From Methanocellaceae archaeon UBA148 (GTDB taxonomy: Archaea; Halobacteriota; UBA148): a DNA stretch of 64,000 nucleotides. The position numbers were made by a program, and so were the translations under genes. Every line of letters begins with the position of its first letter. Position 1 is the stretch's first letter. Under the pieces are notes generated by a model. That model had not been told where the DNA came from. It worked only from the letters and a program-made list of their open reading frames with translations, and ran no database searches. Shown here one piece after another: positions 1-9,324 of the stretch. The stretch covers positions 30,566 through 94,565 of the forward strand of contig DAHG01000057.1 in the NCBI GenBank assembly GCA_002495885.1, in the 5' to 3' direction.

Positions 1-372
1 AATATTGACTCTCTGAGAAGCATAAGGGACGAAAATCTGGAAAAACGGAAAGCTGAAGCTGTAAAGGTCGAAAGGATTATCGAGGAAGAACTCAAATTGT
101 TGGAAAAATGCTACAAGCGGCAAAGAGCCGATGAAGTTATCTCCTCATTATATTCTCAGGTTGAGACGATCAGAATCCAAGAGCAAAAGAGGGCAATCAA
201 TAGGCTGAGATTCATCAGAGAGTTGAACAAGGACCAAATTGAGATCATAGATGATCTGACTGCCTCGCTGGTGAAAAAGATGCTTGCCCAGCCAACGAAA
301 AAACTTAGAGAAGAAGCAGAAAACGGAAAAGAGGATTTTCTGCGATCCGTCTCCGAATTGTTCAGGCTGTGA
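1..372 (+). CDS. hemA: Glutamyl-tRNA reductase, C-terminal part (cut by window edge)
   Basis: The frame is open from base 1 and ends at a TGA at 370-372, so the start lies outside the window. The roughly 123 visible residues are an almost wholly helical, Lys/Glu/Arg-rich segment ending in ...SVSELFRL. This matches the C-terminal helical dimerisation domain of HemA, which makes glutamate-1-semialdehyde from glutamyl-tRNA; the NADPH-binding and catalytic domains are not in view. The call rests on this helical character and on position directly ahead of hemB and hemL. hemB follows after 14 bases, so it is the first visible gene of the tetrapyrrole operon. Confidence 0.85.
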   Translation, partial: NIDSLRSIRDENLEKRKAEAVKVERIIEEELKLLEKCYKRQRADEVISSLYSQVETIRIQEQKRAINRLRFIRELNKDQIEIIDDLTASLVKKMLAQPTKKLREEAENGKEDFLRSVSELFRL

Positions 373-386
373 GGTGAAAAGAAAAC

Positions 387-1349
387 ATGTTCCCTGACTT
401 TAGAATGCGACGGTTGCGCCAGACCAAGGTGCGTGCTATGGTGAGAGAAACATCTCTAACAACGAGGGATCTGATATGCCCCCTGTTCGTGGATGAAAGA
501 AGTACTAGGCCAGCGCCGATCAAATCCATGCCGGGGCAGTTTCGTTTCCCCATAGCTAGCATAGCGGATGAAGTTAGAGCTGTATCTGACCTTGACATTC
601 CTGCCGTCATCTTATTTGGCATTCCGTCCCACAAAGATGAAATCGGAAGTTCAGCATACGATCCAGATGGCATCATCCAGAGAGCGATACGAGCGATCAA
701 GGATGAAGTGGATGTTGTTGTGATCACAGACGTCTGCCTCTGTGAGTACATGACGCACGGTCATTGTGGTGTCGTTGAGAATGACAAAGTCTTGAACGAT
801 CCGACGTTGGACATTCTTGCAAAGACTGCAGTCAGTCATGCAGAAGCAGGGGCAGATATCGTAGCTCCAAGCGGGATGATGGATGGAATGGTCGATGCGA
901 TAAGAACTGCCTTGGATGATGATGGTTTTTCTGATACGATCATAATGTCCTATGCAGTGAAGTACGACTCCGCTTTCTACGCTCCCTTCAGGGAGGCAGC
1001 CGAATCAGGATGTGCGTTTGGCGACAGAGCCACATATCAAATGGATCCTGCCAATTCTGATGAGGCACTGAGAGAAGTGTCATTGGACCTACAAGAGGGT
1101 GCAGATATCATACTGATCAAACCAGCACTGCCATATCTGGACATAATATATAGGGTCAAGACAGAGTTTGGTATTCCATTGGCGGCTTATAACGTCAGCG
1201 GCGAGTATGCAATGGTCAAGGCTGCCGCAGAAAAGGGTTGGCTGGATGAAAAGACAGCTGTTATGGAGTCCCTGTTGGCAGTCAGAAGGGCTGGCGCCGA
1301 TCTGATCCTAACGTATTTTGCCAAAGAGATTGCGGAGTGGCTCAGATGA
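387..1349 (+). CDS. hemB: Delta-aminolevulinic acid dehydratase (porphobilinogen synthase)
   Basis: Condenses two 5-aminolevulinate molecules to porphobilinogen in the cytoplasm. The 320-residue length is normal for the family. A cysteine-rich metal site is seen at Cys117, Cys119 and Cys127 (DVCLCEYMTHGHCG), so this is a zinc-type enzyme. The two Schiff-base lysines are Lys192 (SYAVKYDSAFY) and Lys245 (ILIKPALPY). The ATG is preceded by GAGGTGA at 372-378, overlapping the hemA stop region. The 3' end overlaps hemL in an ATGA junction, indicating translational coupling. Confidence 0.97.
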   Translation: MFPDFRMRRLRQTKVRAMVRETSLTTRDLICPLFVDERSTRPAPIKSMPGQFRFPIASIADEVRAVSDLDIPAVILFGIPSHKDEIGSSAYDPDGIIQRAIRAIKDEVDVVVITDVCLCEYMTHGHCGVVENDKVLNDPTLDILAKTAVSHAEAGADIVAPSGMMDGMVDAIRTALDDDGFSDTIIMSYAVKYDSAFYAPFREAAESGCAFGDRATYQMDPANSDEALREVSLDLQEGADIILIKPALPYLDIIYRVKTEFGIPLAAYNVSGEYAMVKAAAEKGWLDEKTAVMESLLAVRRAGADLILTYFAKEIAEWLR

Positions 1350-2602
1350 GCTCGGAAGAATTCTTCAATGAGGCCAGAGAACTTCTCCCTGGGGGGGTGA
1401 GTTCTCCTGTTCGGGCCATAAAGCCGTATCCTTTCTATACCGCTTTTGCGAGGGGCTCAAAGATATTTGATGTGGACGGAAATGAATATGTGGATTATTG
1501 TATGGCATATGGCCCCCTGATCCTCGGGCATAATCCTCCTGCTGTGAAGAGGGCCATAGTGCGCCAATTGGATAAGGGATGGATCTATGGGACGCCGATC
1601 GAGCAAGAGATATCTCTTGCCAAAGAGATAGTCAAGTACTATCCAAGCATCGACATGGTGCGTTTCGTCAATACTGGGACGGAAGCCACCATGGGCGCAA
1701 TAAGGGCTGCACGTGGCTTCACAGGTAAAGACAAGATCATAAAGATCGAGGGCGGATTTCATGGTGCACATGATGCCGTTCTAGTGAAAGCAGGATCTGG
1801 CGCCACATCTCTAGGAACTCCTGATTCATTGGGCATTCCACCAGATTTCACAAAGCATACTCTGCAGGTTCCTTTCAATGATATAGAAGCGATGACCGAT
1901 GCGACGGATGCATATCATCATAACATAGCTGCAGTCATACTGGAACCCGTGATGGGCAATGTAGGTCCGATTTTACCAGAAGAGGGGTATCTACAAGAGA
2001 TACGCACCTTGACAAAAGAAAACGACATCGTACTCATATTCGACGAGGTCATCACAGGCTTTCGACTGGGGATGGGGGGCGCCCAAGAATGGTATGGCAT
2101 CACGCCAGACATGACCGCACTGGGTAAAATTCTAGGGGGCGGTCTTCCCATAGGCGTCGTCGGCGGAAAAAAAGAGATCATGGAAAACATATCGCCAGCA
2201 GGTAAAGTCTATCAGGCTGGAACCTTCAATGGCAATCCTGTTTCACTTACGGCTGGCTTGGCGACGATAGAGGTGCTACATAGAAAAAAAATCCATCAAA
2301 AGGTGAATTCGATGGGAGATGAACTACGTGCTAGGTTGCGTGATATCGTAGATGATCATGGACTTGGCTATACGGTTGCTGGCATCGGATCCATTTTCAA
2401 GATTTTTTTTGGAGACGAGGTGCATAACTATCAAGATGCACTTAAGTGTGACAGTAAAGCCCATCTTGGGTTTTTTGGTCGAATGCTTAAGAGCGGGGTG
2501 TTTCTCCCCCCCTCCCAGTTTGAGAGCAATTTTCTTTCCTCTGCCCATTCAACAGGCGACATCGAGAAAACGATCAATGCATATGAGGCAAACCTAGCAT
2601 GA
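1346..2602 (+). CDS. hemL: Glutamate-1-semialdehyde 2,1-aminomutase
   Basis: PLP enzyme turning glutamate-1-semialdehyde into 5-aminolevulinate, the step between HemA and HemB. The PLP lysine is about Lys261 in TALGKILGGGLPIG, with the preceding FDEVITGFR cofactor-contact segment at about 232-240. I chose the ATG at 1346 rather than the in-frame GTG at 1337: the ATG overlaps the hemB stop as ATGA and has GGAG eight bases upstream. This gives 418 residues. The 3' end overlaps hemC by four bases in the same manner. Confidence 0.96.
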   Translation: MSSEEFFNEARELLPGGVSSPVRAIKPYPFYTAFARGSKIFDVDGNEYVDYCMAYGPLILGHNPPAVKRAIVRQLDKGWIYGTPIEQEISLAKEIVKYYPSIDMVRFVNTGTEATMGAIRAARGFTGKDKIIKIEGGFHGAHDAVLVKAGSGATSLGTPDSLGIPPDFTKHTLQVPFNDIEAMTDATDAYHHNIAAVILEPVMGNVGPILPEEGYLQEIRTLTKENDIVLIFDEVITGFRLGMGGAQEWYGITPDMTALGKILGGGLPIGVVGGKKEIMENISPAGKVYQAGTFNGNPVSLTAGLATIEVLHRKKIHQKVNSMGDELRARLRDIVDDHGLGYTVAGIGSIFKIFFGDEVHNYQDALKCDSKAHLGFFGRMLKSGVFLPPSQFESNFLSSAHSTGDIEKTINAYEANLA

Positions 2603-3492
2603 TAATCGGATCCAGGGGCAGTGCACTTGCACTAGCGCAGACAGAGATTGTGCGTGCATTGCTACGGAAAAAAGGAATCGAATCCGATATAAGGATCGTC
2701 AAGACAACCGGTGATACCTTTGCTGACCGTCCATTGCGAGAGTTCTCTGGTTTGGGCGTCTTCATCAGAGAGATCGATGAGATGATGCTGGAAGGGGAAA
2801 TAGATGCAGCCGTGCATAGCATGAAGGACCTGCCGACTGAACGACCAAAAGAGCTGGTCGTGGCTGCTGTTTTACGCCGCAGCTCACCTTATGATGCGCT
2901 GGTCAGCGATTACGAACTCGATGAGCTACCAAGAGGTGCAGTTATAGGCACATCTAGCATGAGACGCAGAGCACAATTGCTTCGGCTCAGATCCGATTTG
3001 GTCATTCAGAACATCAGAGGAAACGTGGATACCAGGCTGCGAAAATTGCGACAAGGAGACTATGATGCGATCATCGTGGCGGAGGCAGCCCTCGATAGGC
3101 TGAACCTCCCGGTAGAGGTGAAACGTCTTCCATTTATACCTTCTGCCAACCAAGGGGCAATAGCTGTGGTGACAAAAAAAGACACAGATGCAGAGGAATG
3201 CATTCGCGTACTCGATCACAGATCATCCAGGATAGAGACTGAAGTGGAGCGCACCATCCTCAAAGTTCTAGGTGGTGGCTGCATCGTTCCAATGGGTATC
3301 TTGGCGCAAGCCAACGATGAAATCACCGTTCAAGCAGAAGTTCTTTCGCCTGATGGAGATCAATATGTATCTATCAAACGTTCGATCCAAGTCGGCAACT
3401 ATGGCTCGGCTGCTGTTGAAATAGGAACTGAACTGAAAAATAAGGGTGGGACGGAATTAATTGAAGAAACCATCAAAAGGATGCGAGGGTAG
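2599..3492 (+). CDS. hemC: Hydroxymethylbilane synthase (porphobilinogen deaminase)
   Basis: Polymerises four porphobilinogens to hydroxymethylbilane. It begins with the family signature IIGSRGSALALAQT and carries the dipyrromethane-cofactor cysteine at about Cys228 (LGGGCIVPMG). The conserved arginine-rich TSSMRRRAQL region is at about 119-128 and the VHSMKDLP loop at about 72-79. At 297 residues it is typical. The start is an ATGA overlap with hemL, and the end overlaps the next gene by 32 bases, so the whole block is one tightly packed operon. Confidence 0.97.
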   Translation: MIIGSRGSALALAQTEIVRALLRKKGIESDIRIVKTTGDTFADRPLREFSGLGVFIREIDEMMLEGEIDAAVHSMKDLPTERPKELVVAAVLRRSSPYDALVSDYELDELPRGAVIGTSSMRRRAQLLRLRSDLVIQNIRGNVDTRLRKLRQGDYDAIIVAEAALDRLNLPVEVKRLPFIPSANQGAIAVVTKKDTDAEECIRVLDHRSSRIETEVERTILKVLGGGCIVPMGILAQANDEITVQAEVLSPDGDQYVSIKRSIQVGNYGSAAVEIGTELKNKGGTELIEETIKRMRG

Positions 3493-4216
3493 GGTTTATC
3501 TGGTCGGTGCTGGACCAGGCGACCCCGAATTGCTCACGAAAAAAGCGGAACAAATCCTCAAAGAAGCTGATGTTATCCTGTACGATCAATTGGTCGGAGA
3601 CAAAATAATCAAATCACTCCCTGCTGGAGCGAAGTTAATCGATGTTGGCAAACATGCACACCTTCATAAGTTCGAACAGGATGAGATAAATCAGATGCTA
3701 ATCAAATATGCCAGAGAAGGTCATATGGTCGTGAGACTCAAGGGTGGGGACCCCTATCTGTTTGGTAGGGGGGGAGAAGAAGCGGAGGCACTGGCTGCAT
3801 CTGGGATGGAAGTTGTGATCGTTCCTGGCATCACATCTGCCATGGCTGCACCTGCTTATGCTGGCATTCCACTAACACATCGCGATTATGCATCGATGGT
3901 GACGTTTATCACCGGACATGAATCAGCGAAGGAAGCATTGGCGATAGATTGGGGGCTGCTGGCAAAACTGAAGGGAACGCTTGTAATCTTGATGGGCGTG
4001 AAAAATCTTCAGCGCAATGTAGATAAGTTGTTAAAAAATGGCAAGAACCCGAAGACGCCAGTTGCTTTGATCGAGCGAGGTACAACGGAAGAGCAGAGAA
4101 TTGCGGTGGGGACCTTAGGTGATATCGTCGATATTGCGAAAAAGGTAGGTGTAAAATCACCCGCGGTTATGGTCATCGGCGACGTCGTCAAGCTACGACG
4201 CAAGAGGATAGAATGA
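3461..4216 (+). CDS. cobA: Uroporphyrinogen-III C-methyltransferase
   Basis: SAM-dependent bis-methylation of uroporphyrinogen III at C2 and C7 to precorrin-2, the branch leading to sirohaem, haem by the Ahb route, and cobamides. Family landmarks are the N-terminal YLVGAGPGDPELLT, the VVRLKGGDPYLFGRGGEE block and VPGITSAMAAPAYAGIPLTHR. The likely start is TTG at 3461, inside hemC; no ATG is available before the conserved N-terminal strand. At 251 residues this is the methyltransferase alone, without the CysG dehydrogenase/chelatase part. It overlaps hemD by four bases. Confidence 0.95.
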   Translation: MKKPSKGCEGRVYLVGAGPGDPELLTKKAEQILKEADVILYDQLVGDKIIKSLPAGAKLIDVGKHAHLHKFEQDEINQMLIKYAREGHMVVRLKGGDPYLFGRGGEEAEALAASGMEVVIVPGITSAMAAPAYAGIPLTHRDYASMVTFITGHESAKEALAIDWGLLAKLKGTLVILMGVKNLQRNVDKLLKNGKNPKTPVALIERGTTEEQRIAVGTLGDIVDIAKKVGVKSPAVMVIGDVVKLRRKRIE

Positions 4217-5010
4217 AGGTCATTGCAATCACACGCCCAAAAGAACATCTAGAGGGATCAGTTGAGCTAGCTAAATCCTATGGATATGAGGTGATTGCTG
4301 CTCCAATGATAGAGCTCCGAGAGAGGGACGATCCGGAGTTCGAAATCTTTGTCCAACACGTTTTGGGCGGCGAAGCAGATTATGTGATCTTTACCAGCAC
4401 AAACGGGGTCCGATTTGCACTGAAAAAAGCATTGAAAGCCTTGAAAAAATCAAATTGCACCGAAAAATTCATTGATGCGCTCAACGAGTGCAAGATCATT
4501 GCGATCGGCCCTAGTACGCAACGAGAGCTGGAAAAACATGGCATTGATGTAGATGGCATGCCGAGAACACACTCCTCCAGCGGAATCGTATCTATGCTGG
4601 CACCTTATGTCAAAGAAAAAAAGGTCGAAGTGGTGCGAAGCACACAAGGAAGCCAACTTCTAGTCAAAGGGCTACGAAAAAATGGCGCCTTTGTTCACGA
4701 AGTCCAAGTATATGAGATCATCTCACCGATGAATGGGGCCCCAAGACGATTGATAGGAGTAGCATTGAAAGGTGAGATTGATGTGTATACGTTCACTAGC
4801 ACGATGACCGTGAAGAATTTCTTGACCATCGCAGAGGAACTAGGTGTAAGGCACGACATTATCGAAAAAATGAATGAGAGAACCATTGCTGCGATAGGAG
4901 AACCGACCGCAACTGCTCTTAAGAAAAATGGCGTCCATGTGGATGTGGTTCCCAAACGATTTACCTTTAAGGATATGTTGGATGAGATAAAAAAGGTTAG
5001 GGGATCATAA
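4213..5010 (+). CDS. hemD: Uroporphyrinogen-III synthase
   Basis: Cyclises hydroxymethylbilane with inversion of ring D. Sequence identity is low across this family, so the call rests on the two-lobed pattern and context: N-terminal VIAITRPKE, VIFTSTNGVRFAL in lobe one, IAIGPSTQRELEKHGID, then YTFTSTMTVKNFL and IAAIGEPTATALKKNGV in lobe two. The 265-residue length is typical. It starts within the cobA stop (ATGA) and ends one base before ahbC. Confidence 0.93.
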   Translation: MKVIAITRPKEHLEGSVELAKSYGYEVIAAPMIELRERDDPEFEIFVQHVLGGEADYVIFTSTNGVRFALKKALKALKKSNCTEKFIDALNECKIIAIGPSTQRELEKHGIDVDGMPRTHSSSGIVSMLAPYVKEKKVEVVRSTQGSQLLVKGLRKNGAFVHEVQVYEIISPMNGAPRRLIGVALKGEIDVYTFTSTMTVKNFLTIAEELGVRHDIIEKMNERTIAAIGEPTATALKKNGVHVDVVPKRFTFKDMLDEIKKVRGS

Positions 5011-5011
5011 C

Positions 5012-6196
5012 GTGATCATATTCTCGAAGATCCTAGCAGACAAGGGAACGGTCTGGGACGCTCTACGAGCGAAAGAAATGGCTGCATCAAAGGCTCCCGA
5101 CGATCTCATCAGATTCTCATCTGAGACCAAGCCCGTGGTGATGTGGAACATCACACGAGAGTGCAATCTTAGATGCGATCACTGCTACGCCAGTGCAGCG
5201 CCTGGTCCGCATCCCAATGAATTGACGCTGGTTGAAGGAATTCGATTTATTGATGAGCTCGCTGAGTTAGGGATTCCAATGCTCATCTTTACAGGAGGCG
5301 AGCCGATCGCGAGCAAGAATTTTTTTCCTTGGATCCATCACGCAAAAGATGTGGGGTTGCGCACCGCCATTTCGACGAATGGCACGTTGATCACGCCAGA
5401 GATCGCGCAAAAATTGAGGGATGCAGATATACGTTATGTGGGCATCAGCATCGATGCAGCAACGCCGGAAATTCACGATAGATTTAGGGGAGTTCAAGGC
5501 GCCTGGAAGATGGCGATGGATGGACTAAAGAATGCGATGGGTGTTGGATTGCGAACGGGCTTCAGAATCACCGTCACCAGAGATAACTGGAATCAAGTGT
5601 CTGCGCTGCTGAATTTGGCGGTGCAAATGAATGTTCCTCGCTTTTGCCTGTATCATCTTGTGCCAACTGGCAGAGGTGAAAACATCGCAGTACGGGATAT
5701 CACGAAGGCACAGAGGGTGGAAGTGCTCAGACATCTATATGATAAGGCCATCGAGCTAAGAGGTAAAGAGATCGAAATACTGACCACCGACTCGCCTATG
5801 GATGGCGTTTACATTTTAGAGAGACTCAAGAAAGAGGACCCAGAGCGCGTGGATGTTGTGAGGAAGTTGCTGAAGATCTCAGGGGGGTGTTCTATGGGGA
5901 ATAAAGTTGCAAACGTCGATTACCTTGGCAATGTCAACCCATGTCATTTTACTCCTCACAAGACAGTAGGAAATCTTCGGAAGCAGACGTTTAACGAAAT
6001 CTGGAATGAAAATCCGTGCGAATTACTGTGCAAATTGCGCAGAAAAGAAGAGTTTCTAAAGGGCAAATGCGGCATCTGCGATTATAAGGACATATGCGGA
6101 GGTTGCAGGCAGAAGGCATGGTTTTTCAAGGATGACTTCCTAGAAGAAGACCCCACGTGCATCTACAATCCAATGACGAAGAGGATTGAGACGTGA
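5012..6196 (+). CDS. ahbC: Radical SAM protein AhbC, 12,18-didecarboxysirohaem deacetylase
   Basis: A radical SAM enzyme with the CxxxCxxC cluster site at Cys51, Cys55 and Cys58 (ITRECNLRCDHCYAS), followed by the FTGGEP SAM-binding motif. A C-terminal SPASM-like cysteine set includes GKCGICDYKDICGGC. In archaea and sulfate reducers, AhbC removes the acetate side chains of didecarboxysirohaem on the route to haem b. The N-terminal extension before the cluster (ISKILADKGTV-type) favours AhbC over AhbD, which starts close to its cluster. GTG start directly behind hemD. AhbA/B and AhbD are not in the window, so the pathway must be completed elsewhere. Confidence 0.85.
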   Translation: MIIFSKILADKGTVWDALRAKEMAASKAPDDLIRFSSETKPVVMWNITRECNLRCDHCYASAAPGPHPNELTLVEGIRFIDELAELGIPMLIFTGGEPIASKNFFPWIHHAKDVGLRTAISTNGTLITPEIAQKLRDADIRYVGISIDAATPEIHDRFRGVQGAWKMAMDGLKNAMGVGLRTGFRITVTRDNWNQVSALLNLAVQMNVPRFCLYHLVPTGRGENIAVRDITKAQRVEVLRHLYDKAIELRGKEIEILTTDSPMDGVYILERLKKEDPERVDVVRKLLKISGGCSMGNKVANVDYLGNVNPCHFTPHKTVGNLRKQTFNEIWNENPCELLCKLRRKEEFLKGKCGICDYKDICGGCRQKAWFFKDDFLEEDPTCIYNPMTKRIET

Positions 6197-6337
6197 GGGC
6201 GTTCTCATCAAACTTTTAAAATAAAAATCGGAACTTTTAAGAAAATCCTCTTTCTTTCAAACGTTCTTGAACGTTAAAATTGGACATGTTGGAATTCAAA
6301 TGACATCCTTTCAATTATACATCAACCAGTAGTTTAC

Positions 6338-6353
6338 ATTAACTTCAGTTAAT
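6338..6353. terminator. Palindrome between convergent ahbC and dnaJ
   Basis: ATTAACT-TC-AGTTAAT is a seven-base-arm inverted repeat touching the dnaJ stop codon. Read from the dnaJ strand it lies directly after the stop. The + strand continues into a T-rich stretch (6358-6371) within dnaJ, which could terminate transcripts from the haem operon. Role inferred from position only. Confidence 0.35.
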
Positions 6354-7490
6354 TCATTTATTTTTTTTGTTTGTTTTCATTCGCCTTTTCAAAATTCCCG
6401 TGGATTTTTCACTCTCATCCCCCAGCTTTAACAGCAATTCTTTCTGCTCTTTACCGAGGTTCGTAGGCGTCTTTACCACCACTTTTACGTGCTGGTCTCC
6501 GTTGCCTCTTCTGCTCAGGTGAGGGATGCCCATCCCCTTTAAACTAAACAGGGTTCCGGTCTGAGTGCTCTGGGGGATTTTAATCTTGGTTTTACCCTTC
6601 AATGTTGGCGCCTCTACCTCTGCTCCAAGGGCTGCTTGGGTAAAGCTGATGGGAACCTCACAAATGACATCGTTTCCTTCACGCCTGAAAATCTCATGGG
6701 GCTTGACATCAACTATTATGTACAAATCTCCGGCAGATCCGCCCCTTGTACCTGCTTCACCCTCCCCCACGATCCTCAGACGAGAGCCTGTGTCCACTCC
6801 GGGCGGAATTTTTACGGATATTTTCCTTGTACGTCGAACTTTTCCATCGCCATGGCAGGTAGTGCAAAGTGATTCTATGATTTTCCCATTTCCACGGCAT
6901 TTGTTACATGTGGTGACTGATGTGAACATTCCAAAAGCAGTCCTCCTAGACTGGCTTATTTGCCCTGTTCCGTGGCAATCAGAGCAGGCTTTCAAACCTC
7001 CCGGCCCAGCGCCCGATCCGTCGCAAGAGTCACAGATTACCATGCGAGATATTTCGACCTCTTTGGTGGTGCCGAAGGCAGCATCCTCCAGGGCTATATC
7101 CAGGTCATATCTCAGATCAGCACCCCTGGTAGGCCTGTATCTCTCTTTTTTAGGGCCAAAAAATATGTCGAAGATGCCCCCCCCGAAGAAATCTCTGCCG
7201 AAGAGATCCTCTATGTCACCAAAGTGAGTGAAATCCCCCCAGGAGAAGCCGCCTCTACCGAAGGCGTCTTGAACGGCGGCATGGCCGAACCTGTCATAAT
7301 TAGATCTCTTGTCTGGGTCAGCTAAAACTTCATATGCCTCAGAGATCTCCTTGAATTTCTCGCCTGTTTCTTTTTTATCTAGATTTATATCCGGATGGTA
7401 CTTCTTAGCCAATCGACGATAGGCTTTCTTTATTTCCTCTTGGGAGGCATTCTTGTCAATCCCAAGAATTTCATAGTAATCACGTTTCAC
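6354..7490 (-). CDS. dnaJ: Chaperone DnaJ (Hsp40, type I)
   Basis: Co-chaperone that delivers substrates to DnaK and stimulates its ATPase. Domain order is complete: J domain with HPD at residues 32-34, a Gly/Phe-rich linker (about 75-110), four CxxCxGxG zinc-finger repeats (CDSCDGSG, CSDCHGTG, CNKCRGNG, CTTCHGDG) over about 150-215, then the C-terminal substrate-binding barrels and a Lys-rich tail. The start is GTG, nine bases after the dnaK stop, consistent with reduced translation relative to dnaK. Last gene of the grpE-dnaK-dnaJ operon. Confidence 0.97.
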   Translation of the reverse strand: MKRDYYEILGIDKNASQEEIKKAYRRLAKKYHPDINLDKKETGEKFKEISEAYEVLADPDKRSNYDRFGHAAVQDAFGRGGFSWGDFTHFGDIEDLFGRDFFGGGIFDIFFGPKKERYRPTRGADLRYDLDIALEDAAFGTTKEVEISRMVICDSCDGSGAGPGGLKACSDCHGTGQISQSRRTAFGMFTSVTTCNKCRGNGKIIESLCTTCHGDGKVRRTRKISVKIPPGVDTGSRLRIVGEGEAGTRGGSAGDLYIIVDVKPHEIFRREGNDVICEVPISFTQAALGAEVEAPTLKGKTKIKIPQSTQTGTLFSLKGMGIPHLSRRGNGDQHVKVVVKTPTNLGKEQKELLLKLGDESEKSTGILKRRMKTNKKNK

Positions 7491-7499
7491 ACTGCGCCT

Positions 7500-9320
7500 C
7501 TACTTTTTCTCGTCCTCCACTTCGTAGTCCACATCCATTGCATCCTCCTCCTTTTCTGGATTCTTTTGTCCCCCTTCCCGTTTTTTGGCAGCCTCGGCAT
7601 ACATGGCGGTAAACAGCTCTTGAGACTTCTTAGCAAGCTCCTCTATGGCTTTCTTTATCTTTTCTATGTCATCGCCTTTCAACGATTCTTTAACTTCTTC
7701 CACCGCTTTTTTTGTATTCTCAAGTTTTTCTTTATCCAGTTTATCCCCTACTTCTTCAATGGCTTTTTCTGTGGAGTATACCATCGCATCAGCGTTGTTT
7801 CGGATCTCTACTTCTTCTTTCTTCTTTCTATCTTCCTCTGCGTGTTCTTCTGCCTCTCTGACCATTCGATCTATATCCCCCTTTGGGAGGGTGTCTGTTC
7901 TCTGGATGGTGATCGATTGTTCTTTACCGGTCCCAAGGTCCTTCGCTTTGACGTTCAGAATGCCGTTTGCATCGATGTCAAAGGTCACCTCTATCTGTGG
8001 TATACCTCTTGGGGCTGGAGGAATCCCATCCAAGAGGAACTTGCCCAAGGTTTTATTATAGGCAGCCATCTCTCTTTCGCCTTGTAAGACACGAATTTCC
8101 ACAGACGGCTGATTGTCTGCTGCAGTGGAAAATATCTGACTTTTCCTGGTAGGGATGGTGGTGTTCCTCTCCACCAAGGGTGTGGATATGCCCCCCAATG
8201 TTTCGATGCTCAGGGTTAGGGGAGTAACATCCAGTAGGAGCACATCTTTTACCTCTCCGACCAATACGCCTGCCTGTATTGCTGCTCCCAGAGCGACGCA
8301 TTCATCTGGGTTAACGTCCTTGTATGGCTCTTTGCCAAAGTAATCTCTAACAAGTTTTTGGATTGCAGGAGCTCTTGTCTGCCCTCCCACTAGGATGGCT
8401 TTATCGATATCTTTTGCCCCTAATTTAGCATCAGATAATGCTTGATCTATCGATCTTACTGTTCTCTCTGCCAGGTCAGAGGTCATACTCTCAAATTTCG
8501 CCCTCGTCAGCTTAACATCTATATGCTTTGGCCCGCTTTTATCTGAAGCTATAAATGGCAGATTGATGTTCGTCGTTAACACCGAGGAAAGCTCTATCTT
8601 AGCCTTCTCAGCCGCATCCTTTAACCTCTGCATCGCCATTTTATCCCCTTTCAGGTCAATGCCGTTTTTTTCTTTAAACTCGCCCACGAGCCAATCTACT
8701 ATCCGCTGGTCCCAGTCGTCACCCCCCAGGTGGGTATCTCCTGCGGTGGACTCGACTTCAAAAACACCATCGCCCAGCTCTAGTATCGAAACGTCAAAGG
8801 TTCCCCCACCGAGATCATATACCAAGATGGTGTTCTCCTCATCTTTATCCAGTCCATAGGCTAAAGCTGAGGCTGTGGGCTCATTGATTATGCGGAGCAC
8901 CTCCAGACCTGCAATCTTTCCGGCATCTTTTGTTGCTGTCCTCTGAGCATCATCGAAATAAGCTGGGACGGTAATTACTGCTTGAGTTATCTTCTCCCCT
9001 AAATAGCTCTCTGCATCCCTTTTCAGCTTTTGCAGGATCATTGCCGATATCTCTTGAGGAGTGTACTCCTTTTTACCGATCTTCACTTTTTCTTTCGTAC
9101 CCATCTTCCTCTTGATGGAAGCAACCGTACGCTCTGGGTTCGATATGTACTGTCTCTTGGCAACCTCTCCAACGACTATCTCTCCACTATCGGTAAAGCC
9201 AACGATGGAAGGGGTAATTCGTCCCCCTTCTGAGTTGTTGATGATTGTCGGCTTGCCAGCCTCCATCACCGCCACGCATGAGTTAGTTGTGCCGAGATCG
9301 ATTCCAATCACTTTAGCCAT
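7500..9320 (-). CDS. dnaK: Chaperone DnaK (Hsp70)
   Basis: ATP-dependent chaperone. The N-terminal nucleotide-binding domain shows IGIDLGTTNSCVAVMEAG, VYDLGGGTFDVSIL and ILVGGQTRAPAIQK. The substrate-binding domain contains LLDVTPLTLSIETLGG and the helical lid ends in an acidic DVDYEVEDEKK tail. At 606 residues it is full length. GAGGTGAT just before the ATG lies inside the end of grpE, so the two genes are coupled. Archaeal dnaK is patchily distributed and generally taken to be acquired from bacteria. Confidence 0.98.
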   Translation of the reverse strand: MAKVIGIDLGTTNSCVAVMEAGKPTIINNSEGGRITPSIVGFTDSGEIVVGEVAKRQYISNPERTVASIKRKMGTKEKVKIGKKEYTPQEISAMILQKLKRDAESYLGEKITQAVITVPAYFDDAQRTATKDAGKIAGLEVLRIINEPTASALAYGLDKDEENTILVYDLGGGTFDVSILELGDGVFEVESTAGDTHLGGDDWDQRIVDWLVGEFKEKNGIDLKGDKMAMQRLKDAAEKAKIELSSVLTTNINLPFIASDKSGPKHIDVKLTRAKFESMTSDLAERTVRSIDQALSDAKLGAKDIDKAILVGGQTRAPAIQKLVRDYFGKEPYKDVNPDECVALGAAIQAGVLVGEVKDVLLLDVTPLTLSIETLGGISTPLVERNTTIPTRKSQIFSTAADNQPSVEIRVLQGEREMAAYNKTLGKFLLDGIPPAPRGIPQIEVTFDIDANGILNVKAKDLGTGKEQSITIQRTDTLPKGDIDRMVREAEEHAEEDRKKKEEVEIRNNADAMVYSTEKAIEEVGDKLDKEKLENTKKAVEEVKESLKGDDIEKIKKAIEELAKKSQELFTAMYAEAAKKREGGQKNPEKEEDAMDVDYEVEDEKK

Positions 9321-9324
9321 TAAA

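Noticed and set aside
6565..7325. Long + strand frames opposite dnaJ
   Set aside because: They are mirror images of the dnaJ coding sequence with no ribosome binding site and no family signature; DnaJ is certain on the minus strand.
7395..8087. 230-codon + strand frame opposite dnaK
   Set aside because: Very hydrophobic (Phe/Leu-rich), which is typical of antisense to Lys/Glu-rich coding DNA; DnaK accounts for the region.
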